In this document: positions 37,401 through 52,400 of the stretch, piece by piece
How positions within the stretch are numbered: the first letter of the stretch is position 1
Layout: each line of letters begins with the position of its first letter
NCBI GenBank assembly: GCA_021186555.1
Contig: JAJKFL010000006.1
Location: forward strand, 7,398,215-7,462,214
Length of the DNA: 64,000 bases
Direction: 5' to 3'
From: Reticulitermes speratus
Taxonomy: Eukaryota; Arthropoda; Insecta; Blattodea; Rhinotermitidae
The notes under the pieces: generated by a model
Database searches by the model: none
Told to the model about the DNA's origin: nothing
What the model saw: the letters and a program-made list of their open reading frames with translations, nothing else
Program-made: the position numbers and the translations under genes

Positions 37401-40400
37401 CTAGTCACTACAATTACTGAGCTATTCCAGTTCGGTATAATGATGACGTCAATAATTCTGGTGGTTATTCAGGTCAGAGTTAGTCCCACGGTTTTTATAC
37501 TAAAATACAGGGTGGCGCAAGTCACCTGACAACAGACGCAACATGCTAAAGAACGAGTATCAGGTGACTTTTGCGCCACCCTGTATATAATCAACGCTGC
37601 GTAGAGAATCCCCGCAGTCCCGGGGTTTAAAATTTCTGTAACAGAAAATTCCCTCGAAGTTATATTTAATGTTACAGAATATCCCACCAAAAAGTGATAA
37701 TTATTTAAGCAGTCAAGAAATTATTTATTTCCTATCGAACAAAGAAGTGTCATCGTCATTTTAACAAAGAAAAATTTACCCCCTTATTTCTTTATTACTT
37801 TATTACTACTCTCCCCTTTCCTTCCTAACTCTGATCTGATCTACAGTAAAATATCTTGATCGTCCAAATAACACAGTTCCAAACATACAGCTATAATAAT
37901 AATAACCATGGCTCAACAGCCCTATATGGGCTCACACCTCCTCTTTCCGAGGTTACTGGGTCGTGCGCATTCGTGGCAGTTAGTGACTGGTCAACTGGCC
38001 GCGCTACTGTTCTATTGGTCCTTATGTGACCGCCAGAGCCATCTGGCAGGCAGTCAGGAGATTTGGGTGAGAAATTGGGGTTGAATTTTGCTTACGAAAC
38101 ATTTCTATTCACAAACATACAGCTGCCATCTGTGTAAATACGTGAGAACTACATGTTTCCATGGCAACGACGTGAGAACAATATAACATACAATTATAGT
38201 CAATCATAAAAGTCTCCTAATTGTCTTCCTATCCAAGTACAGAGCTCTCAAGTGGTTCTTCTGATCAGAATTTCCTTCCACAATTGTGTTACAGCTTACA
38301 ACTTCTTCCTTTATCAGAATAACTCCAAATGTAAGACATAATCTGTCCACACTACGAAGATGACTGTACCGTTGCACAAGGCACAGAACTTCTTTTCTTT
38401 TTCTTTATCGTGTCCGGACCATTAAATTAAAGATTTTTTGCCCAGTATTGGGCTACGTCAAATCCTTTTTTATTTGCAAGCCATAAAACCTCGAGGGTGC
38501 ATTTCTGGGGGCAATCCCTGCATGACAGGAGATGTCCCATATCTTGTACCTCTCCACAGCCACAATATAGGTCGTCGGAGTTTGTTTTGTCCCATTTCAC
38601 CATATTTGTTTTTACTGGTGCCACCCCTGTTCTAATGCGGTTAAGAGATTTCCAAGTATTGAAGTCAAGGAGGTGGCCACTAGGGCAAATCTGGGTAAGG
38701 GGGAAGTCTTCAGGTGGTTCAACTTGCACTGTTCCGAGGAAACTATTCCGCGATTTTAATCTTCTTTGTGGTGTTCTGGCTCCGTATAGTGCGTGTCGCT
38801 CATCGACAGTTTGCTTGATCTCTGTGTGTTCCGCTGCCTTCCGACGAGATGTAGCAGCTGCGAAGCCTGCCGCTCTATAGAGGTTTGGCAATGGCGTTGC
38901 TTTCGTACATCCTGTCACTATCCTACATGTCTCGTTGAGCGCCGTGTCGACTTGATTGGTGTCTGTGTACATGCATTACGTTTCTGTTGAGAGGCCAAAC
39001 ACATCTCAAGTGCCATAAGCTGTTTATACACAGAACCACTTCAGCATAACAAATAACAAATACTCATAAGATTATACAAACAAGATGTTACGCATTAGAC
39101 CGCATTTCTGATCCGTATTTAAGTACAACATAATAACTGCACCGGCTGGAACAACGAATTTGTTGCTTTACGGTCGTCGGTGGGGACCCACGCCGAAGAT
39201 GCTGGTTTCAAGCAACTGGTTTCATGTTACATGAAACTACTTGCTTGAAATTAAGTGTCCCTATATTAAGGCCGCCGATCCCAGTGGTCGCGTCGTCTAA
39301 GGCGTGGGTCTGCTGCCGTTAGCTTTTTGGGATTGTGGGTTCGAATCCCGCCGGGGGCTTGGATGTCTGTCTGTTGTGAGTGTTGTGTGTTGTCAGGTAG
39401 AGGTCTCTGCAACGGGCTGATCACTCGTCCAGAGCAGTCCTGCCGAGTGTGGTGTGTCTAAAGTGTGTGATCGTGAAGCCTCGATAATGAATAGGCTCTG
39501 GCCCACTAGGGGCTGTTGTGCCAAGGGGGGGGGGGGGGGGAATACTGAGGCCACAAAAGTGTTTAAATTCCTAAATACGGAATAATGCAGGACGAAGCCA
39601 GGTCAGGCTGACCGATATTTTTATTTCAGTTGTGATATCGTCTACATAAAAATAATTATGTAACGAACAGCGCTGGGACAACGCAGTAACTGTAGTGATT
39701 GGGCTACGGGTTAGAAGGCAGAGAAATCGGGCTTCGATACCCAGCAGGGCAAAATATTTTTTACTTCCTCAGCGTTCGAACCTGCTCTGGAGTCCATTCA
39801 TCCTCCTATCCAATCAACATCGGAGCGATTTCCCCGGGGAGTAAACCTGCCGGAGTGTGAAGCTGACCAACTAGCTCCATCTAATGTCGAGATTAAAAAT
39901 GTGTGGAATCATACCTCCAGTCCCCCATACACCTTCATGGCGTGTTTCTTAATTAAGGACAGTGGTGGATTTATGTGCGAGACATAGACTAAGGACCCAA
40001 AAACGTTAGGTGGTACCGTAAAAAAATGCAGTCGACATGGCAACCTGGCGCCCGGGATTTGTGCACCCTTGACTTAATAGTCCGTGAGCTAGTCAAGAAA
40101 TTTTCTGATATTTCTGAAACTCAAAATTTCATTACTGTGTTCACAACAGTATGCAACGTGTCCCTCTCCTCAACCAAAAGTAACAAATATATACTCTCAC
40201 AGTCCCATTTTAATATTATCGTCCTATTTACGTCTAGGTTTCCAAAATGTTCCTTTCCTGCAGGTATTATGACCGAAATTTTCGACTCACATATTTGAAA
40301 CATCCTACTCTCATTCCACTATAATTTATTTGATCACTCCTGAGTGACACAAAAAATTGAAATCACAAGAATAACAACCAAAAGAAACATGAGCTGTCGG

Positions 40401-43400
40401 GCGGATCTAATTATCAAATAATCTAATGTCTCCCCCATCGATATTACACAAGATAGAAAGTCAGGGTCACGCAGTGCTCAGGCACATGGGCGTGATATTT
40501 GTGTCACAGAAGTTGTCGAATCAGCATGACGCATGAACACTTCCTGTATATTTCTATTCATAACATGAAAGCACAATTGGCAAGTAAGGTCTGTCCGTCT
40601 GAGTGTTGCTTTCGCGAAAATACCCAAACGATTTGGATTAATCAAATAATACAAGGGGTTTTCTTTTTTTTTTTTTTTTCTATAGCTCGACAGCCCTGTA
40701 TGGGCCTGGGCCTCCTCGTTTCGTCGAGGTTTCATGATCACACACATCTGAGACACACCACAGTCGGTAGGACTCCTCTGGACGAGTGATCAGCCCGTCG
40801 CAGAGACCTCTACCTGACAACACACAACAATCACAACAGACAGACATCTATGCCCCCGGTGGGATTCGAACCCCCCGATCCTAGTAAGCGAGCGGCCGAA
40901 GACCCACGCTTTAGACCGCACGGCCACTGGGATCGGCAATACAACAAGGTACACTTTATAAAAAATAAATAAATTCAATCACAGCTACATGTTTCGGCCT
41001 TCTCGGCCAGATTCAGCGATACCATTCAATACTATAACAAGACACTCACGACCACTACAAATGTGCAATGTTGGTTGTAGTATTTGATTAAAAGAAATTA
41101 AACAGTAATAATGTGTTGCAGACTTAGATTAGATTTCTTATTCAGTTTTTACTCTAAATGTTGAAAATCGCAATTTAAATTCGGCACTTTTCAGTCCCGC
41201 GTTACACGAAGCACTAATCAAATTTCATCAATTTTCTAAAAATAAATAATTCACCTTTAACATAAAGACGTTAATACACGTCCGCATTGCCTAAGATTCC
41301 TGGCACTGTCGCTCTGTTATTTTCCCTTCCTATTAAAATCGTAAATACTTTCCAGAAAATGTCTCATTATGTTAACACACTTATATTGTGTTAAAATCCA
41401 TATCTTAACAACGGATCTACAATCTATCATCGTTTAAGTAACGCAAGAGAGGAGATTTACAATCGGTGTCTCTGAAACATCGATATTCGACGTTTACAAT
41501 CAATCATGAGCGGTGGTCAACAGTGTATTCACACTCAACTTGTACCTCACAGAGAACACTCTCTCTCGATCATGAAGACTGATCAAGGCGTGAGATTATA
41601 AAAGGACGTAGTTATTCGTGTAAATTGTCGGTTATTTCTCTCTGATTTTAACCAAAATTTTAACAAAAATTCAAAATATCAAATTTCACGAAAATACTTC
41701 CGGTCGGAGCCGCCCTCTTCTATGCGGACGGACAGACAGATATGACACAGTTAACAGCTGTTTTGCGAAGGCGGTTGAAAAGTGTAAGTACACTAAAGAC
41801 AAGAATATTCTCAAGAAAGGCAGCTTCAATTGGAAAATTTTTAAGCCATGTGTATTTAAACAAATAAGAAGAAAACGTCTTACGCGTGTAATTTCCGTCT
41901 CTGCCGAACAAAATTCTTCCGTGTAACAGCACTGCGCGGTAAATTGTTAAGTCATCAAGTTTAGTTTCTTTGTACAAATGCAGCGGTCTTTGCAGAATTC
42001 TAAGAGTTATTGTGGTTATATATGTTTAATTAACGTGCCTTTAAATTGCCCCATTGACATTATAAAAAACATTATTTAATAAATGGTTATTTCCTTTACG
42101 CCTGACAAAATTCTGGACAGCTGTTTTACTGTTTTGTTAATTTCTTTCACATGCAAAAAATAGATCTGCAGGTGCGACGACTGATAAAAACCAAAATCCC
42201 AACGAATATATTCAAAAGTCTGCAGTACTTTTACTACTGTTAAAACACAGAATTTAAACATTTTTTTTGTCTGCTGTGGGCCAATCTACTCGTCATTAAT
42301 GACAAATGTTTCGTCAAATACTGATATTAAGTGGAGTCTAAAACATTGCCAGATCAAAGTACTGAAGGAACTGAGGAAATCACAAAACTTTTTGTAATAA
42401 GGTACTTCCCCGAAAACGAATCTGGAGATCAGTGGCAGATTTAAGGTCTTTCGTTTAATATTAAAACATCATTGTAAAGCTTTCTATTTTTCAAATCGAT
42501 TTAATAACATTGTAATTAGCAATAATGGTGTGACAGACAGAAGACGCAGAATATTATCGCAACAAATAAAGCTTTATTATCTTTTTTTTAGGTCTTGAAT
42601 GTGACGTATTGTACTTTGAACTCAGATTCTTCCTTGATTATACAAGCCGTTTGGCGTGTCACCTTGCGCTGATTCTGCACACTCACGTCAGGAGTTTTAT
42701 TTATTACAGAGCTCTGATCCGTGTTATAAAGATATGACATACTTTCTCTTTAAGACAAAACAAACATTAACAACGGCTCGTTGGTCTAGGGGTATGATTC
42801 TCGCTTAGGGTGCGAGAGGTCCCGGGTTCAAAGCCGATCCAAGTGGCCGTGCGGTCTAAGGCGTAGGTCTTCGGCCGCTCGCTTACTAGGATCGTGGGTT
42901 CGAATCCCACCGGGGGCATGGATGTTTGTGTTGTGTTTGTCGTAAGGACGGTAGTATGGAACGTAAAGTGACATGAAGGACGAAAGAATTTAAACAGTAC
43001 AAAAAAAAAAAAAAAAAAAAAAATCCCGGACGAGCCCATATTTTAAAATTAAATACGAATAAATAATTTTTAAGTATAGAGGTTACGTAATGAGCACATA
43101 CGAGACTAGAACAAGTGACTGTAGAACGTGAAAATGTGAAGAAACTTTTGAGGAAATTCCGAGTTGTTTAAGGTAAAACTTTGTGTTCCGTATGTTACAA
43201 CAAAATCCGATTCTAGACAGACATGTCGAAGCTAATAGTCTTTGCATTTTATATCTGTACATTGTTTCAAAAACGTCTTAAATATTTCGATGTATGTATT
43301 CTTTTTTTTTAATGCGTCTCCCTGAAGATGGCCACATGAGTGGCCGAAACATGAAGGAGATATAAGGTGTGTACTCGTATAATACACTTTCATACACTTA

Positions 43401-46400
43401 TGTGCATATGTTGGTTTTGATTTAATATCGTAATTGCTCAATGCACGGTAATGGAACATTTAAAACACTACGTTTTTTCTGTAATGTTGGCAGTGAATCT
43501 TTAAATAGGTAAATTTCATATAATTTTGTAAAACATATTTCACCTTATACTCCAACATTGTCAAATAATACAACCAACAAGATACGAATTTATTTACCTT
43601 GATTTCAGGCTTCCGCCGCGATGTTGATGTAATCTGTGGTCTTTTGGGTAATTACACGGCGTCGTGTGGTAATTATTTACCGACACGTTGTCCCGAAACG
43701 TCGGTAAATAATTACCACACGACGCCGTGTAATTACCCAAAAGACCACAGATTACATCAACATCGCGGCGGAAGCCTGAAATCAAGGTAAATAAATTCGT
43801 ATCTTGTTGGTTTTATTATTTGACAATGTTAGAGTATACGGTGAAATATGTTTTACAAAATTTTATGAAATTTACCTATTTAAAGATTCACTGCCAACAT
43901 TACAGAAATATTTTAATATTATCGTCCTATTTACGTCTACGTTTACAAAATGTTCCCTTCCTGCAGGTATTGTGACTGAAATTATGCATTTTTCGTCTGA
44001 CATATTTGAAACATCCTACTCCCATTCCACTATAATTTATTTGATTACTCCTGAGTAACACAAAAAATTGAAATCACAAAACTAACAACCAATATAAACA
44101 TGAACTGTCGGGCGGATCTAATTCTCAAATAATCTAATGTGTTCCCCATCGATTTTACACAAGATAGAAAGTCAGGGTCACGCAGTGCTCAGGCACATGG
44201 GCGTGATATTTGTGTCACAAAAGTTGTCGAATCAGCATGACGCATGAACACTTCCTGTATATTTCTATTCATAAGATGAAAGCACAATTGGCAAGTAAGG
44301 TCTGTCCGTCTGAGTGTTGCTTTCGCGAAAATACCCAAACGATTTGGATGTATTTGTAAGGTGTGGATGTTTTTGTAAGGTGTGAATGCTTTTGTAAGGT
44401 GTGGATGCTTTGTAAGGTGTGGATGTTTTTGTAAGGTGTGGATGCTTTTGTAAGGAGTGGATGCTTTTGTAAAGTGTGGATGTTTTTGTAATGTGTGTAC
44501 GGTGTTCTAATGTGTGTACTTGTATTTACTGTAAGTATCTTGTTTTGTAATTGTGTATAGTTTGTTTTGTATTGTTATTTTTATGTATATTTATATGTCC
44601 ATTTGTATTGTGTGTACTAGTGTAAGGACTACTGCCACCGGGTGAAAACATTTGTATTGTGTGTACTAGTGTAAGGACTACTGCCACCGGGTGAAAACAT
44701 TTGTATTGTGTGTACTAGTGTAAGGACTACTGCCACCGGGTGAAAACATTTGTATTGTGTGTACTAGTGTAAGGACTACTGCCACCGGGTGAAAACATTT
44801 GTATTGTGTGTACTAGTGTTAAGACTACTGCCACCGGGTGAAAACATTTGTATTGTGTGTACTAGTGTTAAGACTACTGCCACCAGGTGAAAACATTTGT
44901 ATTGTGTGTACTAGTGTAAGGACTACTGCCACCGGGTGAAAACATTTGTATTGTGTGTACTAGTGTTAAGACTACTGCCACCGGGTGAAAACATTTGTAT
45001 TCTGTGTACTAGTGTAAGGACTACTGCCACCGGGTGAAAACATTTGTATTGTGTGTACTAGTGTTAAGACTACTGCCACCGGGTGAAAACATTTGTATTG
45101 TGTGTACTAGTGTTAAGACTACTGCCACCGGGTGAAAACATTTGTATTGTGTGTACTAGTGTAAGGACTACTGCCACCGGGTGAAAACATTTGTATTGTG
45201 TGTACTAGTGTAAGGACTACTGCCACCGGGTGAAAACATTTGTATTGTGTGTACTAGTGTTAAGACTACTGCCACCGGGTGAAAACATTTGTATTGTGTG
45301 TACTAGTGTAAGGACTACTGCCACTGGGTGAAAACATTTGTATTGTGTGTACTAGTGTAAGGACTACTGCCACCGGGTGAAAACATTTGTATTGTGTGTA
45401 CTAGTGTAAGGACTACTGCCACCGGGTGAAAACCCAATTGCAGTAAATAATAATAATAATAATAATAATAATAATCAAATAATACAAGGTACACTTTATA
45501 AAAAATAAATAAATTCAATCACAGCTACATGTTTCGGCCTTCTCGGCCAGATTCAGCGATACCATTCAATACTATAACAAGACACTCACGACCACTACAA
45601 ATGTGCAATGTTGGTTGTAGTATTTGATTAAAAGAAATTAAACAGTAATAATGTGTTGCAGACTTAGATTAGATTTCTTATTCAGTTTTTACTCTAAATG
45701 TTGAAAATCGCAATTTAAATTCGGCACTTTTCAGTCCCGCGTTACACGAAGCACTAATCGAATTTCATCAATTTTCTAAAAATAAATAATTCACCTTTAA
45801 TATAAAGACGTTAATACACGTCCGCATTGCCTAAGATTCCTGGCACTGTCGCTCTGTTATTTTCCCTTCCTATTAAAATCGTAAATACTTTCCAGAAAAT
45901 GTCTCATTATGTTAACACACTTATATTGTGTTAAAATCCATATCTTAACAACGGATCTACAATCTATCATCGTTTAAGTAACGCAAGAGAGGAGATTTAC
46001 AATCGGTGTCTCTGAAACATCGATATTCGACGTTTACAATCAATCATGAGCGGTGGTCAACAGTGTATTCACACTCAACTTGTACCTCACAGAGAACACT
46101 CTCTCGATCATGAAGATTGATCAAGGCGTGAGATTATAAAAGGACGTAGTTATTCGTGTAAATTGTCGGTTATTTCTCTCTGATTTTAACCAAAATTTTA
46201 ACAAAAATTCAAAATATCAAATTTCACGAAAATACTTCCGGTCGGAGCCGCCCTCTTCTATGCGGACGGACAGACAGATATGACACAGTTAACAGCTGTT
46301 TTGCGAAGGCGGTTGAAAAGTGTAAGTACACTAAAGACAAGAATATTCTCAAGAAAGGCAGCTTCAATTGGAAACTTTTTAAGCCATGTGTATTTAAACA

Positions 46401-49400
46401 AATAAGAAGAAAACGTCTTACGCGTGTAATTTCCGTCTTTGCCGAACAAAATTCTTCCGTGTAACAGCACTGCGCGGTAAATTGTTAAGTCATCAAGTTT
46501 AGTTTCTTTGTACAAATGCAGCGGTCTTTGCAGAATTCTAAGAGTTATTGTGGTTATATATGTTTAATTAACGTGCCTTTAAATTGCCCCATTGACATTA
46601 TAAAAAACATTATTTAATAAATGGTTATTTCCTTTACGCCTGACAAAATTCTGGACAGCTGTTTTACTGTTTTGTTAATTTTTTCACATGCAAAAAATAG
46701 ATCTGCAGGTGCGACGACTGATAAAAACCAAAATCCCAACGAATATATTCAAAAGTCTGCAGTACTTTTACTACTGTTAAAACACAGAATTTAAACATTT
46801 TTTTTGTCTGCTGTGGGCCAATCTACTCGTCATTAATGACAAATGTTTCGTCAAATACTGATATTAAGTGGAGTCTAAAACATTGCCAGATCAAAGTACT
46901 GAAGGAACTGAGGAAATCACAAAACTTTTTGTAATAAGGTACTTCCCCGAAAACGAATCTGGAGATCAGTGGCAGATTTAAGGTCTTTCGTTTAATATTA
47001 AAACATCATTGTAAAGCTTTCTATTTTTCAAATCGATTTAATAACATTGTAATTAGCAATAATGGTGTGACAGACAGAAGACGCAGAATATTATCGCAAC
47101 AAATAAAGCTTTATTATCTTTTTTTTAGGTCTTGAATGTGACGTATTGTACTTTGAACTCAGATTCTTCCTTGATTATACAAGCCGTTTGGCGTGTCACC
47201 TTGCGCTGATTCTGCACACTCACGTCAGGAGTTTTATTTATTACAGAGCTCTGATCCGTGTTATAAAGATATGACATACTTTCTCTTTAAGACAAAACAA
47301 ACATTAACAACGGCTCGTTGGTCTAGGGGTATGATTCTCGCTTAGGGTGCGAGAGGTCCCGGGTTCAAATCCCGGACGAGCCCATATTTTAAAATTAAAT
47401 ACGAATAAATAATTTTTAAGTATAGAGGTTACGTAATGAGCACATACGAGACTAGAACAAGTGACTGTAGAACGTGAAAATGTGAAGAAACTTTTGAGGA
47501 AATTCCGAGTTGTTTAAGGTAAAACTTTGTGTTCCGTATGTTACAACAAAATCCGATTCTAGACAGACATGTCGAAGCTAATAGTCTTTGCATTTTATAT
47601 CTGTACATTGTTTCAAAAACGTCTTAAATATTTCGATGTATGTATTCTTTTTTTTTAATGCGTCTCCCTGAAGATGGCCACATGAGTGGCCGAAACATGA
47701 AGGAGATATAAGGTGTGTACTCGTATAATACACTTTCATACACTTATGTGCATATGTTGGTTTTGATTTAATATCGTAATTGCTCAATGCACGGTTATGG
47801 AATATTTAAAACACTACGTTTTGTCTGCAATGTTGGAAGTTAATCTTTAAATAGATAAATTTCATATAATTTTGTAAAACATATTTCACCGTATACTCCA
47901 ACATTGTCAAATAATACAACCAACAAGATACGAATTTATTGTTCACAAAAGCAGTGTTTGATCAATAAATTTGTACTTTGTTGGTTTGTATTATTTGACA
48001 AAATTCATATAAATTCCTTGTTTAAAAGGGTTTGAAAAATGTCGTACATTTTAATTTGACGCTTAACTTATTACTGTAAACTATACTTAATGTCCACCAC
48101 TTATAATAAAACGAATGAAAAAAAAAATATCCACGATTGAACATAATTACGTAAACTACTTGAGAAATTTAAAAATTCTAAACATATAAAATAACTTGAT
48201 ATCGATAAGGAATTATACATTCATTGACCGTCATAATTTAAGTGCATATGCAACGTTACCTGAATCACCCCGCCGCCCTTCCCACCAGATGAGGCAAGGA
48301 ATTCTTTGGGCAACTCCAGCATCTTCCCCAGCCAATCCAACATCACCACTTCCAGTTCTGTGCATGCCGGACTGGCGATCTGCAATTAGATGAAGATATT
48401 TGTGACAAAAATCTGGGCAAATAATTACAAATCTGAAGTTCTACATACACAGCCATTATAATTATATGTAGAGTATCCGGTTATACTTGACATTGTGACT
48501 ACATGTTTCGGCTATTAAACAGCTATTTTCATGTTTATTCAATGAATTTATATTTTAAATCTAAGAACATTAAAAATAAATAAAATTGATAATTGATTTT
48601 AATATGGATATTTTCTAGCCGAAACATGTAGTCGCAGTACATATCAGTTATCAAATATAACCTGATATTGTGTATGTAAATATAGTATCTGTGTAAACAG
48701 GATTTCAGATTTTTAATTCATTTGTATGTACAAATAAGACAGCAGAATGCATTCAAAATATAGTTAGGACAATATTGCAGAATGTTTTACAGAGCTTATA
48801 AGACTCATAATGAATGACAAAAAGACAACAGGGGTGGCAGAATCCAAACTGCCAGCTATGCTAAGGTTTTACATGATTTTCCTCAGCACCGCAAGGCAAA
48901 TGCCGAAAGAAATCAAAAGTCCCACTAAATTTTGTGATATTTTGTCGGATTAAGTATCAATAATGCTGTCATTTTTTACATCTAAAATCTACAGTCAGTC
49001 AGTAGAGATAACGACTAGTGTCTTTAGCAATTTTAAATACAAAATATTTACCGCTAGGCTCTCCAACCAGCTGTCAATTCAATTTGAATCCTGATTTATC
49101 TGAAGGCGTTTTAGAATGGCTTAGTTTCGACAGTCAGGTGGTAGAAGAACTTATTTTCAGGCGCATTATATAGGATCCAGAAGATAATCGCGGTGTCCTG
49201 AGTTAAGGTACTATCCCAGGATTCGTGAGGAAAGGTTAAGGAAAGTTTATAAACCTCCGTCAAAAGGTCACAGTCTCTGGAACGGGATTCAAATACGTAG
49301 CCTCCTGAGTGTCAATCACTCGACGCTAGCTTAAAAAAATGCGTGTTCCATCGTTACGAAGTGCGTGACTTACCCAGGAGAAGCCAATGCAGGCGATGGC

Positions 49401-52400
49401 GCCACTAAGCATATCGGCGACGATGGCTGGATAAGAGTTTGCTGTCGGGAAGTAGGCGTGGAAACGAGGAGAGTGCCAGTGTGTGACACCGGGCATTATA
49501 ATCTTCTCGATGTCTGCCATAACGTCCTGCCACTTATCCGGGGTGTCTGGAGCCTCATCAGGCAGCAACGGCCTCATGTACCCAGGCTGCACTGTTGGCA
49601 GCACTCTCCTACACACGGACATCAAGCAGTGGATATTCTGTCTTCTGGGATGTGACTCCGTGCAGTATGGTAGAAGTTAGCGGATGTTTCACAGGATCCT
49701 GCTACTCCCTTCATCAGGGTAAAATCAATATATTCTTATTTATCTACCTTGATGATGGGAGCAGCATAATCCTCTGAAAAGTCTGTACACTGCTACCAGA
49801 ATACACGGCGTCACATTCCAGGAGACAATCATCTTCGTAGTCACCACCATGAGAACCTCAAGTGACTACAAGAACCATTAATGTTTCTTTAACAAGTTAC
49901 TTGATGAGGCGGTATAGCTCAGTAAGTACAGTGACTAGGGTATTGTCTGGAAGACCGAGGAACCGTGGTTCGAATCCCGGCAGGGGAAAGAGATTTGTCA
50001 AATCTTGAAAGTGTTCAGTTCGGCTCAGGGATACGTCCAACTCCGTATTGAATTGGTATATGGGGTTCTTCTAACGGAGTTAAAACGGCCGGGTCGTGAA
50101 GCTGACCACACACCTCCGTCTCGTAATAATGTTATAATTAAGTGGAGCTATGTCTCCACTCCTCCATATGCTTGCATAGAGTGGCAAAGGGTAATTTTAC
50201 CTTGCAAAATTTGCACTACACACAATATAAGCTTAAGGCCTGTATCTGTTTTGAAACACAAGTTCCTTTAAGGCCAAATGTATATCGCATTATCTTATCT
50301 AAACACCATGACGTAAATACATAAAGAGATGTCCATGCAGGGGCATGGCTAGGGGACGGGCCATTGCAAAGGCCTCCCTGGGGGACAAAGTGAATATTTG
50401 AAATGAAATATGATTGATTTTCTACACTCAACATGTTTTAAATTATTGAGCCAAATAAAAGAAAATTCAGTAAATGATTGTGTTTTTTTTAAGGTCATAA
50501 TTTCTCTCGGTGGCGGCCACTGTGATTTCGCCCCGAACACCAAAAAGCTTAGCTAAGCCACTTTGTCCAAGCATCCTTAACTTCGGTGCTAAGTGAAACT
50601 GAATGCCAAAATTTGCATTCCGTAAATTTCTGACAGTAAACAATAAGTAAGAGACCTTCGCTCTTCTGGAATTTTGCGCAGCGTAGGTTGACAGTTACCG
50701 ACATTTCGGAACAACCTACCGGTCCCATCTTCAAGGGTCGACCGCTTGACCCACGAAAATGGGATCAATAAGCTATCCCTAAACGTCGATAACACGTTAC
50801 CGTTCTACGGTGCGTAATATCCCAGAAAAGCGAAGATCTCATTTACACGGCGGCGGAAGAATGAAGTCACGCGCAGTGAGTAGACTGAATGGGACATGGC
50901 GTGGAAAACAGATGCCTGTCCCTGGTGGAAATCAAAGCCGGCCATCCAGATAATCAGTTCCTGAGATACCTCCGATGTTAGCCACTAGCTTATGTTTGAT
51001 CAGCTTAAACTTGCGCTGCCTGGCAACGATAGTGGTAATATTCCACGTAAAACCAAAAGAAAATAGAATGTTGTAAGCGATTCACGTGGTACTTGTTATT
51101 TAAAGTCGCATTCAGTACCACAGGTTATATAAGCAATCCCATTACAGGCCTGGACAGGCCCTTAGGGTTCCAGAAGGTTGAGGCTCCCAGATTTCTAGAC
51201 AATCGGCACATGAAGGTGGTAAGGTTGTCAGCCCTACGCACCGGCCGCCTTTACCCCCCAGTAAAGATTCCTGGTACTCATTTCTTTTAGAGGCTGAGTC
51301 GACCCCAGGGCCATAGTGCGACCGAAACGATTATGTCAATGAAAAATTCCAATGACACCATCGGGAATCGAACCCACGACGCTCCGGCTTGTAGCGCAGT
51401 GCCTCAACCAACTGCGCCACCGCGTGCCCCCACAGGTTATATAGGGCCGAAATATTTGGACAGGATGTGGACTGAAATATTCGTGGTATATTTTAAAACA
51501 CCGTGCCGTTATTTACTTCGAGGGACTGAGAAAAAGAAAGAAAATTTCAGAATACCTGGTCTGCAGACAGAGGATTAAAACCAGGGCACCTTAATCCTTC
51601 AGCGTCCGCCTCGGTGCGCGGTACGGACCTTTCATTTTTACACGTTACCGGCCTCGGTTCACCAGTACGTTCGTGAATGCATTTCAAACCTTCTGTCCTG
51701 CGCCGTAGTTAGAATTTAAATCCTCGCGTCACTGAAGAGTTAATACGAAGTGCTAAAGACTTGACCACAGAGTATGGTATGATTGTTATTATTGATTTCA
51801 GCAGTATTTAACATCTACATGACGTTTATAAGTATCCTGATGTCATGTCACGACAACAATGCTTGCAGCTGGCGGCAACCACTCGTGTCAAAATCTGCCA
51901 GACACAGGCATGCCCCAACTCGAATGGTGAAAGAACAGAGAAGCCATAGGCAGGCCTGATAGCGGAGAGTAATTCATACACATTTTAAATATCTCTCACG
52001 AACGTAAATTTAATTACAAAGTAGGCTCTTTGGTCTAGAGCAGTGGTTCCCAAACTTTTTCGGTCCACCGCCCCCTTGGTTCCGTATACACACCCACAAC
52101 GCCCCCCTAACTTTTTTAAAAAAAACACACATGCGCTTTTGTTTCTACTTTTATTTTGTATTTAAAAAATCGTTTAAATAAAATTATAAGAGTAAAATTT
52201 AATGTTTACGTGTTAATTAATAAATTAGAATTTATTATATTTTTTATGATTAACAATAACTCATCTAGCAATAGTTTATTAAAAAAATAATATGTGCTTG
52301 AATAAGATTCATAAATTAAAATACTAAGAAATTTATTTCATTTTTTATTTTTAAAACAAAAATTACTTTATTTGAATTTTATTATAAAAATAAATGCACT

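Larger units (their letters stand above)
40207..43594 (+). repeat. tandem duplication, copy 1
   Basis: From ATTTTAATATTATCGTCC to ACGAATTTATT it matches copy 2 almost base for base, apart from the SINE at 40659-40937 and the SINE in tRNA-Pro at 42833-43023. Confidence 0.93.
43910..47939 (+). repeat. tandem duplication, copy 2
   Basis: Starts 3,703 bp after copy 1. It carries the intact tRNA-Pro and the two minisatellites at 44340-45434, which copy 1 lacks. Confidence 0.93.

Noticed and set aside
44598-45434. CRISPR-like array
   Set aside because: Head-to-tail 49-bp minisatellite with no spacers.
49921-49985. Candidate tRNA gene
   Set aside because: A good box A and B but weak acceptor stem pairing, and the sequence continues into a SINE family E body shared with other loci.
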